Positions 55,901 to 64,000 of a DNA stretch of 64,000 nt are shown here, piece by piece; the first letter of the stretch is position 1, and the number at the start of each line of letters is the position of its first letter. The position numbers and the translations under genes are program-made. Below the pieces are notes generated by a model. That model did no database searches and was not told where the DNA came from. It worked only from the letters and a program-made list of their open reading frames with translations. Source of the DNA: Niebla homalea (taxonomy: Eukaryota; Ascomycota; Lecanoromycetes; Lecanorales; Ramalinaceae); NCBI GenBank assembly GCA_019925105.1, contig JAHGAU010000009.1, forward strand, positions 372,001-436,000, written 5' to 3'.

Positions 55901-56971
55901 ACCATTCCATTGATAGTCTGCTGAAGTTGCAGAATCTCGCCGCTAGCGGTTCGAGAGATCGTCTTGGTGAGATCACCTCCAGCAACAGCGGTAGTGACAT
56001 ATGCAATCTCGCGGACCTGATCGGTCAAATTGGTCGCCATCATGTTCACTGCAGACTAAGATGAGTATACCTGGGTACGAAGGAGCGAAAGACTTTGAAT
56101 TACCATTGTACGTCACCTGGGCCCAGATACCATTCACGTTGCGAAGATGCGCTTGACCCCCAAGTTTGCCCTCGGTGCCGACCTCCTTTGCGACTCGAGA
56201 CACTTCCTTACCGAATGCCTCCAATTGATCAATCATAGTGTTGATGGTCCGTTTGAAAGTGACAATCTCATCGTCCATCTCTCTCGCATTGATCCTGACC
56301 TTCTTTGACAGATCTCCCTCAGCAATGCTGGTGATGACCATGCCAATCTCTTTCAAGGCTTTTTGGAACGCTTCATTGGCTTGTGTATGCTTACTCAACT
56401 CTCGCTCTAGTCTCGATAGATCTTCATCCTTGACTCTGTTGAAAGCCTCCTTGAAATTGGCCTCTTGCTTCTCCAGCTGCCGACTAATGTCATTGATGGT
56501 CGCACTCTGACATTTGATCTCCTCAGCTTGTTTATCCAGATGGTCTCGGATAGCTGTCAATTCCTCGTCCGAGAAGGTTTTACCTGCAAGAATATTGGTC
56601 ACTTTGGCCTGCCTGACAGAGTTCGAGTTCTTGCGTGTATTCCCCCGGGATGCGCCATTACGAGTTGTGGATGGAATGGCGCCGGTACCAAAAGGGGCTC
56701 CGTACGAATCTTCATCTGGCGTGTCGGGCAATGGTTGGTTGGCAGTTTTGGCCTCTTCTTCCAGATAGTGCATTCTCGAAGCCAACGCTGCGAGTTCGAC
56801 CTCGAGAGTAAGCTTAGCCTGAGTTTCGTCCCCAGGTAGGGGAACTCTGCCTCTCAAGAATTTTTGGGAGCTTTCATCACTGTTGGGCGGGACAGCGAAA
56901 CTTGGTGCAGACTGTTGACCCAGGTCACGTATAAAGGCCAGGACGGCGGCCAGAGTTTCGTGCTGAGCCAT
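52957..56971 (-). CDS. Group III hybrid histidine kinase (Nik1/Os-1-like)
   Basis: Exons complement(52957..56048, 56104..56971) give 1319 residues, the family norm. The kinase senses osmotic stress and feeds the Ypd1-Ssk1-HOG pathway; it is the target of fludioxonil-type fungicides. After a helical N-terminus come six HAMP repeats, each with a GDL or GDF turn ([60 protein letters not shown]). HisKA has the phospho-acceptor His in [13 protein letters not shown]. The ATPase has [15 protein letters not shown]. The receiver has the phospho-acceptor Asp in [14 protein letters not shown]. No transmembrane segment, as usual for this group. Start: first ATG ([10 protein letters not shown]); an extra 5' exon is possible because the frame is open upstream. 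Confidence 0.97.
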
Positions 56972-58213
56972 GATTATCAAGTCACAAATCTCCCTCTTGC
57001 CGAGCTCCTTCGCTAATCCGAACAAGCCTGAGTCAGTCTCAGCTGCGACAAATGGGCGATATCACGACAGGTGGAAAGGTAGCTTCATCTGGCCTGGTAG
57101 GCTCAGAGCTCAGGAGGATGAGATAACAGTACCAGCTTGGTAGCCGAGTAGAGTTGGGGTCGAAAGCAAGAATGCTATGGCGGTATGCAGGAAGAAGCGT
57201 GGTGGATACGGGAAATCCCTGTGTGTCTTGGTAGAATGTAGGACAAAGGCTAAGGGACAGTGAACAAGACAAGGCGTCTGTAGGTGAGGCGGGCTTCGCG
57301 GGGGACGAGTTCAATGACGAGGACCCGGCGATTCTTGTGAGAGGATGCAGGAGCTCATCGTAATTGGTCTACGCAATCGCTGATGATGATGCACTTCTTG
57401 CCCATCACACTCAAACCCAGTGAATATGGATTGGGGTTGGAATGAACATAGGGGGCAGGCCTTGGATGAAGATCATGCCCCCCAAGGGGTCATAAATTGA
57501 CGCCGGTCGGGTAGCACCCGAGGACCCTTGGTGGGATTCTAGGTAGGTAAGGATTGTTCTGCTAGGCTGACGTAGCTTAAAGCAGGCTAAGCAAATGAAA
57601 TCTACGCTTAGTTCTCGTATATCTGCTACAATTCGTATTGGGAAGTGTGGGCTGATACTGGTAAGCAATTCAGTGTTTTCTGTACAGCTTCATACAGCTT
57701 CATCGACGTACACGTCTCTGAGAATGCTCAGTTGCTCTACGTAGACTGCTTTGAGGGTCTCAAATTATGAAAGTGCCAGAAATGCCATTTCAGGATTGCA
57801 GGTAGAAGAGAAGAGGAGTTCTTCCAATCCCCGCTTTCCTCTTTGGGAACGTGACATGATGAATAAATATGATTCGAACCATTCAAACTTCGAAATGATT
57901 CACCTCGTGACTCTACTCGTTTAATCGACTCTGGATAAATCCAGCCTGCCATGACGGAAGACATCGTTTCTGCCCATTCCTGACGCAGGGTGAGAGTGAA
58001 CCTGACAGAATCAACGAGAGCAGTGCTCTTGCGGGTCTGACTTCCCTTAGATTGGGAATGAGACAGCCCAATATTTCTGATAGGAGGTCGAATTGCAGCC
58101 TGATCAGGGCCAGAGACGACGCTCGGCTTTGGCTTCTGGGTGTACATTATTAACCTTGTTGACCTCATCGTTGAGTCCCTGAGGCAGACCTTTGGAAGCA
58201 ATAGCGTCGCCCA
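56972..58213. other. Promoter region of the kinase and downstream region of the repeat protein gene
   Basis: About 1.24 kb. A minus-strand open frame at 57737-58201 lacks an ATG near its start and has no recognisable domain, so I leave it out. The short repeat CTTCATACAG occurs twice in tandem near 57688-57704. Confidence 0.42.
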
Positions 58214-60155
58214 TCATTTGCGCACTCGCCTGGCATGCTTCACAAGGTTCTCAATGACGCCTTCAAAGGCCTCCTTGTCGCCCAAGGCACTGTCCCTTCG
58301 CTTTAGCCAGTGCTCTAAGACTTCACTAGCTCGGGTGGTAAGATCCTCAAGCTTCTTTCTGTGCGCCAGCAGCTCTTCCTTAGTCATATTGGAAAGTGCA
58401 GCCGTGGTGGTGGCGCAAATCATTCTTGTTTCCTGTAGATCAAGCTCAGGCGCTGACGGGGGGCCTTTACGTCGCTTACCCTTGGACGATGTCCCTGCCT
58501 TGTCGATGGAGGTTGAAGACGCATTGTCCTGCTTCAAGCGTACCCGAGAATCGGTGCGTTGTCCTTCTGCTGGTGACGGCGAGCCGTTGCGCAGGTGTAT
58601 TGACGGTAGAATCAATTTCTTCTGTTTTGAAGCTGGTAAAATCTCATCAAGGTCCACCGGAACTCCTAAAGAGACGAGGAACAACCGGCGTATGCGAGAC
58701 CTGACCCAGTTCGGAGGCTGCAGCGGTGGAGGTGCAACAAGCTGGGTCCACAACGAGAGACTTCTGTCACTCAGGAACAAAGAGTTTGAGGGCGTCTGTG
58801 AGGTCGAAGGATCGGTTCGGGTGTCTTTCGTTGAAGGAAAAATATCATCCAGATACGGATTAGTAGCTTCTACAACTTCGTCAAGGGTATCTATATCGCT
58901 AAAATCAAGAAGGGGCTGTATGCCACTTTATCAGCATTGCAATTTGAGATAGGGTATTCGCCTTGTTACTACTTACAAAAGGGATGTCAAATGTGGATAC
59001 AAGTTGTGGTGGAGGTTCTTCTGAGATTGGTACTGCGTCTGCGCTTTGAGATAAAGACTTCTGATTTGGCATCTCATCGAATTCGCCAAAGTCCTCATCC
59101 TCGTCCCCTTCCTCGAAATCGTCAAAGTCGTCACCAAAAGCATCCTCGGCATCTTCGGCAGCAAGCTCATGCTTCTCTACAGTTGAAACATCCGCCTCTA
59201 TGCTGTCCTCTTCTGACTCGTCAGAATCCATCGGACCAAAGCCGCCATCAGCCGCGATGGGCGATACACTCTGCGTCTGTTGCCCATTTATCTCGGGATA
59301 TGAGGTTAGGGATCTAGTGCCTGGCTTAGTCATTGGCTCGTTGAACAAGGAAAAGGTCCCTGGAATCTTACTCACTGGGCTTTTCGGCCTTGCGCTCAAT
59401 GATGTCGGGTCTAGCATCTCCTTTACGTAGATTGAAGGCTTCCGTGCCTGGGACTTCTCCGTGACTTGGTTTTGAATCAACCCTTGTTATCATGGTCCTT
59501 GGCACGGGGGTGTGCGAAGCTGCTTCACCAGCACTGGCCTCGGTGCTCTGTTGCGAAGCAGGACGTATTATATCAGGGACTGCATCGGCTTGTCGCTTTG
59601 TATGCGCTGTTGTGCCTGGCAGATCCCTGTGACTTGGAGGTGATGAATCAACCTTGTCGACAATGGTCCTTGGTATGGGTGTACCTCCGGGTGTTTCCGG
59701 CCTCTCAATACTGCTGGTCGCCCTAGATCGAGCATGGCCTTCCGGAACTATTTCAACTTCATCGGGCACCGCGTCTTGCGTTCTCAGCTTCCATGCTGCC
59801 GTACCAGGGACTTCACCATGACTTTCGCGGTCATCGACCTAGGGATCAAATTAGACCTAGAGACTGTGATGTTCCATGATGATTCGCTCACCTTTTCAAC
59901 TCTAGTCATAGGTATCGGTGAACTTGAAGCTGGATTGGATGCTCGATCTTCTTGTGCATCTGAGAAGACGTCGTCGTCGTCTTCAGCTTCCGAGCCGCCT
60001 TTCGCATTTCAGCTTCAAGTTTTCAAATTGCTTCAATTGAAGCATGATGCTTTGTATGACTTACTGAGCTCATGCGCGCCAGCATCTTCAAGCTCCTTAC
60101 CTTTGTGTGGAGGGAGCAGGGTTGGACTTCTCGGAGCGTCAGGGGAGGCCGACAT
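58214..60155 (-). CDS. Acidic repeat protein with adaptor-ear-like motifs, 556 aa
   Basis: Exons complement(58214..58915, 58977..59320, 59376..59838, 59892..59998, 60101..60155); five exons close exactly. The N-terminal half contains three degenerate repeats, each with a TRV/KVD start, SHGE.PGT-type middle and DA.PD end: SHGEVPGTAAWKLR, SHRDLPGTTAHTKR, SHGEVPGTEAFNLR. An acidic region with Phe-rich motifs follows (AFGDDFDDFEEGDED, EDFGEFDEMP), like motifs bound by clathrin-adaptor ear domains. The C-terminus is helical (EELLAHRKKLEDLTTRASEV, LEHWLKRRDSALGDKEAFE). This layout recalls AP-1 accessory proteins such as yeast Laa2 or aftiphilin; that is inference. Divergent to Nsp1. Confidence 0.82.
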
Positions 60156-60554
60156 TTTGATTGAAATCGAAGGAGTTGGGAGGGGGAGGATATGTAGTGT
60201 TAAATTAGAACCAATAGATGGCCACTCCTTGCAAGCTGACCGATATGTAAAGGAGAATCATGAGAGGAATTGAGGGGTTTGTGAATGAAGGAATGAGTGA
60301 GACCGCCTCGACTGCTCCAGGCCTCGTTTGCGGAAGACCTCCCACGTGACAATTGTCAGGAACGGGTCTAGCGTTTAGGGGCTGGGCTGTAGAGCGCGTC
60401 TCATGCGTTACGTTAAATTTGTTTGTCGAATATTTTGATGTCAAGTGCCCCATCTTGTTCCCCCCCCCCCTTCCTTGGCCCCTCTTGCTGTCCCGTATTG
60501 AAGATGCTCAGGGTAAAATCGTCACTCATCTGAACGAGTGGAAAGTATCTTATC
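60156..60554. promoter_or_regulatory. Divergent promoter between repeat protein and Nsp1
   Basis: A 400-bp spacer serving two divergent genes, with a C-run at 60461-60470. No additional frame is supported. Confidence 0.48.
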
Positions 60555-62840
60555 ATGGCGGGCCCCCAAAAGTCATCAACGTTTTCCTTTGGCCAAGCAT
60601 CAGGAAATCCTGCCCCTTCCATGTTCGGTCAGACAGCTACTACATCTCAGCCTCAAGCTGGTGGACTATTTGGCTCTGCTCCTAATCCTCCAGCAACATC
60701 AGGAGGCGATGTTCCATTTGGGAGCAATCTATCAGGCGCCACGAGTGGGCCGAGTCTCTTTGGAAGCACGCCAGCGACTTCCTCTGGGGGAGGTGGCCCC
60801 TTCGGCAGCACACCGACAAGCACAGCTGCTGGTGGAGATGGATTATTCGGTAGCACACCAACGAGTACTGCCGCTGGCGGGGGAGGTTTGTTTGCAGGCA
60901 TGATTCCAGCTGGTGGAGGTGGAAGTGGATTCAGCGCATTTGGAGGAGCCAATAAGACTGATTCTTCATCCACGAGCTTTGGACAGCCGTCAAGGATCAG
61001 CACTGCTCCGCCTGGAACGGGTCTCTTTGGATCTAATCCTGCTTCATCGCAAGCTACGCAACCAGCAAGTGCAGCGACTTCATCAGCCCCCTTTAGCTTT
61101 GAAACCCCGAACAAAGATGCCTCTCACAAGCCAGCACAAGCCGCAACTCCTTTTGGCTCGACAACCAATCCTCAAGGAGGTTCGATGTTCAGTCTCAATA
61201 CATCATCAAGTACGACACCAGCAAGCAAGCCGACCGCAACTCTTTTCGGCTCTACGACGCCAGCTGGCCCTCCGCCTATCGGTGGCATAGGAGGCACCTC
61301 ATCGACACCCTTCTCCTTCACAAAGCCACCGGGTCAGAATAACCAAGCTCCAAAGCTTCCCTCGTCATCCGCAGGTGCTCCATCCATGTTTGGCAATGTA
61401 CCACAGTCTTCAAGCTCCAGCAATCCGGTGCAATCGCCATCAACTTCAACAGCTGCTGCTCCAAGCATCTTCGACACCACTCCAAAAGCAAGTGCTCCTC
61501 CCGGCGGTGGCTTGTTCAGCAACCTTGGGAAACCTCAAGAAAACGCTGCTGCCCCAAAATCGAGTCTCTTCTCACCATTATCACAAACCACGGCTGCCTC
61601 CTCGACCACACCAGCTTCTACTCCGCCAAATGCTGCGCCTAAGCCATCGGCAGCTCCTTTCAGCTTCATGAAACCGTCAGAGCCAGCGTCTTCGGGGCCG
61701 GCTGTTTCGTCTCCTGCACCAAGCAGTGGTGGCGGTGGGTTTTCACTCGGTAGTCATGCCGTCACAACATCCGCTCCGGCCAATTCATCCGCTCCGGCAC
61801 CAGACAATGTCTTCAGCCTTGGCAAGCCTCAAGCTAGTGCTACAACTACTTCAGCGCCCACTTCATCCGCTCCTGCACAGACCTCCAACCTTTTTTCAAG
61901 TCTCGGCAAACACCCAGCTATGGCCTCCAACGCTCCCCAGGCGCCAGCTCAAGAGGCATCCACACCGGCAACATCTGGAGCTGCACAAGCACAAACCATG
62001 GCACAGGCAACCAACATGTCCGCTTCGACAGCAGGCCCAGCTCCTCCGGCAGCGTCTCGCCTAAAGAACAAATCAATGGACGAGATCATCACCCGTTGGG
62101 CCACCGACCTAGCCAAGTATCAGAAGGAGTTCCAAACACAGGCCGAGAAAGTCGCTCATTGGGACCGCCAATTGGTCGACAATTCCGTGAAAATCCAGAA
62201 GCTCTATGGGCAGACATTGGAGGCAGAGAGGACTACCGCCGAAGTCGAACGCCAGTTGAGTGTGGTGGAGAACGATCAGGACGAATTGGAGAGCTGGCTA
62301 AACTATTTCGAGAAGGAGGTGGATGAGATGATCAAGGCTCAAGGAGATGCTGAGGTCGCGACTGGACCTGACGCTGAGCGACAGAAGACGTGAGTTGATC
62401 TTACCGTGATACTTTCTGTCATGCAATTGCTGACGCCAGCGCCACAGGTATCAGCTGGCCGGAAATCTCCAGGAGCGTTTGGACGAGATGGGCAAGGATC
62501 TGGGGAGCATGATTGAGGAAATCAACGATGCTTCGTCCAATCTGAGCAAGAGGAACAAGCAAGACGACCCGGTACGTTCAAGGCTCCTGTCATTGGCCCC
62601 TCTGCTTCCCATGACTGACCACGCCTCCAGCTCTCACAAGTCGTCCGCGTCCTGAACAGTCACCTATCGCAGCTTCAGGAGATCGACCAGGGCGCTGCAG
62701 CGTTGTCCCTGAAAGTGCAGGAGGCGCAGAAGGCGTCCCGTGCATTCGGCTCTACAAACGGTAATGGCATGAGGGGTTTGGGGGGACCCAGCAGCGCGGC
62801 TGCAGATGGGTTCTGGAAGAGCTACACCGGCCGCAAGTAG
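60555..62840 (+). CDS. FG-repeat nucleoporin Nsp1/p62
   Basis: Exons join(60555..62389, 62448..62571, 62631..62840) close to 722 residues. Nsp1 is a central-channel nucleoporin that forms a trimeric coiled coil with Nup57 and Nup49. The first 490 residues are Gly/Ser/Thr/Pro/Ala-rich with many FG, GLFG- and FSFG-like units (STFSFGQASG, GGLFGSAPN, SLFGSTPAT, SAPFSFETP, GGLFSNLGKP). The C-terminal Nsp1 domain is a coiled coil starting SRLKNKSMDEIITRWATDL and running through KVAHWDRQLVDNSVKIQKLY to LNSHLSQLQEIDQGAAALSL. The end is FWKSYTGRK. Two short introns interrupt only the coiled coil. Confidence 0.97.
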
Positions 62841-62988
62841 GGTGGTATGGACATCACAATGGGATCATCAATGCCTCAAATAGGCCAGGAGCGCAATACG
62901 TAAGCCGCAGAGACCATGAGAGAGAGCTTTGAAAGCCTCATCTGAGGCAGATAGCCCAGCAATAGTATGACTACAAAAGCTCATGCGC

Positions 62989-64000
62989 TCATACCCTCGC
63001 TCCCGCGGGTGCTCCAGTTCTCCTCCTCCCCAGCGCCTTCCCCATTGCATCTCTCACCTCCGGATCTGCCCTGATAGTATTGTTGACGAGCCACTCCCTG
63101 ACCTTCCCTCTCAACTCCCTCGTCCCCTCTGCATCCCCCACAAACGGCGCCATATCCATCTGCAGCAGCCTCCCGGCCTCAGCATCATTAGCCTGAGCCA
63201 GCTGCTCCAGCCTCTGCAGCTGCTGCATCTCCTCCGGCGACCTGCCCACCGCCGAACTGGCAGCCGGTGGCGCTGACGCAGGGAAAAGCCCGCTCAGCTG
63301 GCTGATCGCGATGAACACGGTGAAGGTCGCCTTCCTGGCCAGCACCAGCAGCTGGAAGGGCAGCAAGGGCGGATGCCTCGTCAGGCCCCGCAGCAGGGGA
63401 TTCACCAGCCTCGTCAGGATGGGGCCGAAGTACGGGCGGCTGATGGTGTGGCACTCCAGCGCCAACAGCATGAAGGTGAAGAGGTAGCGCCAGAACCGGC
63501 CCGCCTGCAGATAACTCGTCAGGCTCAGCAGGCCCAGAAAGGTGAGCGCGACGCCGTAGAGGGGGCCTTGCACTTGGAGGGTGCCGGCGGCGAGGTAGTC
63601 GCGGATGGTGACGCAGTGCTGCCAGTTGAGGATGTCTGGGCCGTAGCGTTCGTAGGCGAAGCGGCGGGACGGGTCGGTGAGGGTGTCTTGGGCTTTTTTG
63701 AGGAGGACGAAGTGGGTCTCGGCGGCGGAGAGGAGGGCGGGGTCGTCCGTAGTGAGTTTGTCGGGGTGGTAGAGGGCGGCTCTGTGGAGGGGTCCGGTGT
63801 CAGTCGTCGGGAGGTAGATAGGAGAGTTGGAATTGTGGAGGAGAGGGGGGGGAAGGGTCAAGGCATGGTGGACAGAGAGAACATACAGTCTTCGGAAGCG
63901 CGACTTGATCTTCTTTTCGTCGGCGTCGAGAGGAATACCAAGGATCTGGTAGAAATCGGCATTTTGCTGTACCCAGTAGTCTGCTTCGTAGATGGTGTAG
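62989..64000 (-). CDS. Membrane-anchored J-domain protein, 5' end outside window
   Basis: Exons complement(62989..63781, 63887..>64000); a 105-nt intron splits the J domain. Exon 1 as seen reads YWVQQNADFYQILGIPLDAD then EKKIKSRFRRL; exon 2 continues AALYHPDKLT with the HPD tripeptide intact, then FVLLKKAQDTLTDPSRRFAY. After the J domain come hydrophobic segments (GPLYGVALTFLGLLSLTSYL, FWRYLFTFMLLALECHTI, LVLARKATFTVFIAISQL), so it is probably an ER or Golgi-type membrane Hsp40. The tail is helical and basic (GKALGRRRTG). J domains stimulate Hsp70 ATPase. The start codon lies past 64000. Confidence 0.9.
   Translation of the reverse strand, partial: YTIYEADYWVQQNADFYQILGIPLDADEKKIKSRFRRLYVLSVHHALTLPPPLLHNSNSPIYLPTTDTGPLHRAALYHPDKLTTDDPALLSAAETHFVLLKKAQDTLTDPSRRFAYERYGPDILNWQHCVTIRDYLAAGTLQVQGPLYGVALTFLGLLSLTSYLQAGRFWRYLFTFMLLALECHTISRPYFGPILTRLVNPLLRGLTRHPPLLPFQLLVLARKATFTVFIAISQLSGLFPASAPPAASSAVGRSPEEMQQLQRLEQLAQANDAEAGRLLQMDMAPFVGDAEGTRELRGKVREWLVNNTIRADPEVRDAMGKALGRRRTGAPAGARV

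Noticed and set aside
54734..56064. Long plus-strand frame opposite the histidine kinase
   Set aside because: Shadow of the HAMP repeats on the other strand; the minus-strand protein is certain.
57737..58201. Minus-strand open frame of about 150 codons downstream of the repeat-protein gene
   Set aside because: No ATG near its start, no domain, and the preceding gene ends properly at 58214.
60653..61114. Minus-strand frames over the Nsp1 FG region
   Set aside because: Low-complexity shadows of the Gly/Ser/Pro-rich nucleoporin frame.

Overview
The window is nuclear DNA of a filamentous ascomycete (Pezizomycotina, perhaps Dothideomycetes; the class is a guess). The reasons are short GT-AG introns, mostly 47-105 nt with CTAAC/CTGAC-type branch sites, compact genes on both strands, a group III hybrid histidine kinase with tandem HAMP repeats, a fungal integral-ubiquitin protein and a fungal NLR relic. 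Exon joins were worked out by hand by matching splice phases. Most multi-exon models close in frame at the length usual for the family.

Layout. 1-8.1 kb: IQGAP (runs off the left edge), IMP dehydrogenase and a NUDIX hydrolase. 9.6-12.6 kb: a decayed NACHT/NLR gene. 13-15.7 kb: two conserved-looking genes I do not recognise. 16.1-19.3 kb: Ran GTPase and an integral-ubiquitin protein. 20.1-24.2 kb: a Uls1-like SNF2/RING translocase. 25.2-42.3 kb: an accessory island of small orphan genes. 43.1-45.5 kb: a SCOC-like coiled-coil protein and 14-3-3. 46.8-48.9 kb: a RhoGEF (DH) protein. 49-52.2 kb: mitochondrial ATPase inhibitor IF1, proteasome chaperone Nas2 and an Rtc3/SBDS-like protein. 53-57 kb: the histidine kinase. 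58.2-60.2 kb: a repeat-bearing acidic protein with adaptor-ear-like motifs. 60.5-62.8 kb: nucleoporin Nsp1. 63-64 kb: a membrane J-domain protein (runs off the right edge).

The most interesting part is 27.3-40.1 kb. Eleven small genes (called C1-C11 here) lie head-to-tail on the minus strand. Their proteins are short, mostly helical, and mostly have no obvious similarity to one another or to families I know, yet the non-coding frame around them recurs. A promoter module (GTTTCAG, then CTGCTGCC, TGGAT, an ATAAAA-like box, GTCGTGCAG) lies about 60-190 nt upstream of most start codons. A 47-52 nt intron with a TCTGAY/CTAAT branch region starts, in eight genes, 12-46 nt after the stop codon. A short repeat (GTGCATACTGAGGGTTGTG on the plus strand) lies further downstream. 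I read this as one gene family whose coding regions have diverged beyond recognition, or been exchanged, inside a conserved regulatory and splicing cassette. Functions are unknown.

The housekeeping genes do not form a pathway cluster. Several are divergent pairs likely sharing promoters: IQGAP/IMPDH, the 255-aa unknown protein and Ran, IF1/Nas2, and the repeat protein/Nsp1.
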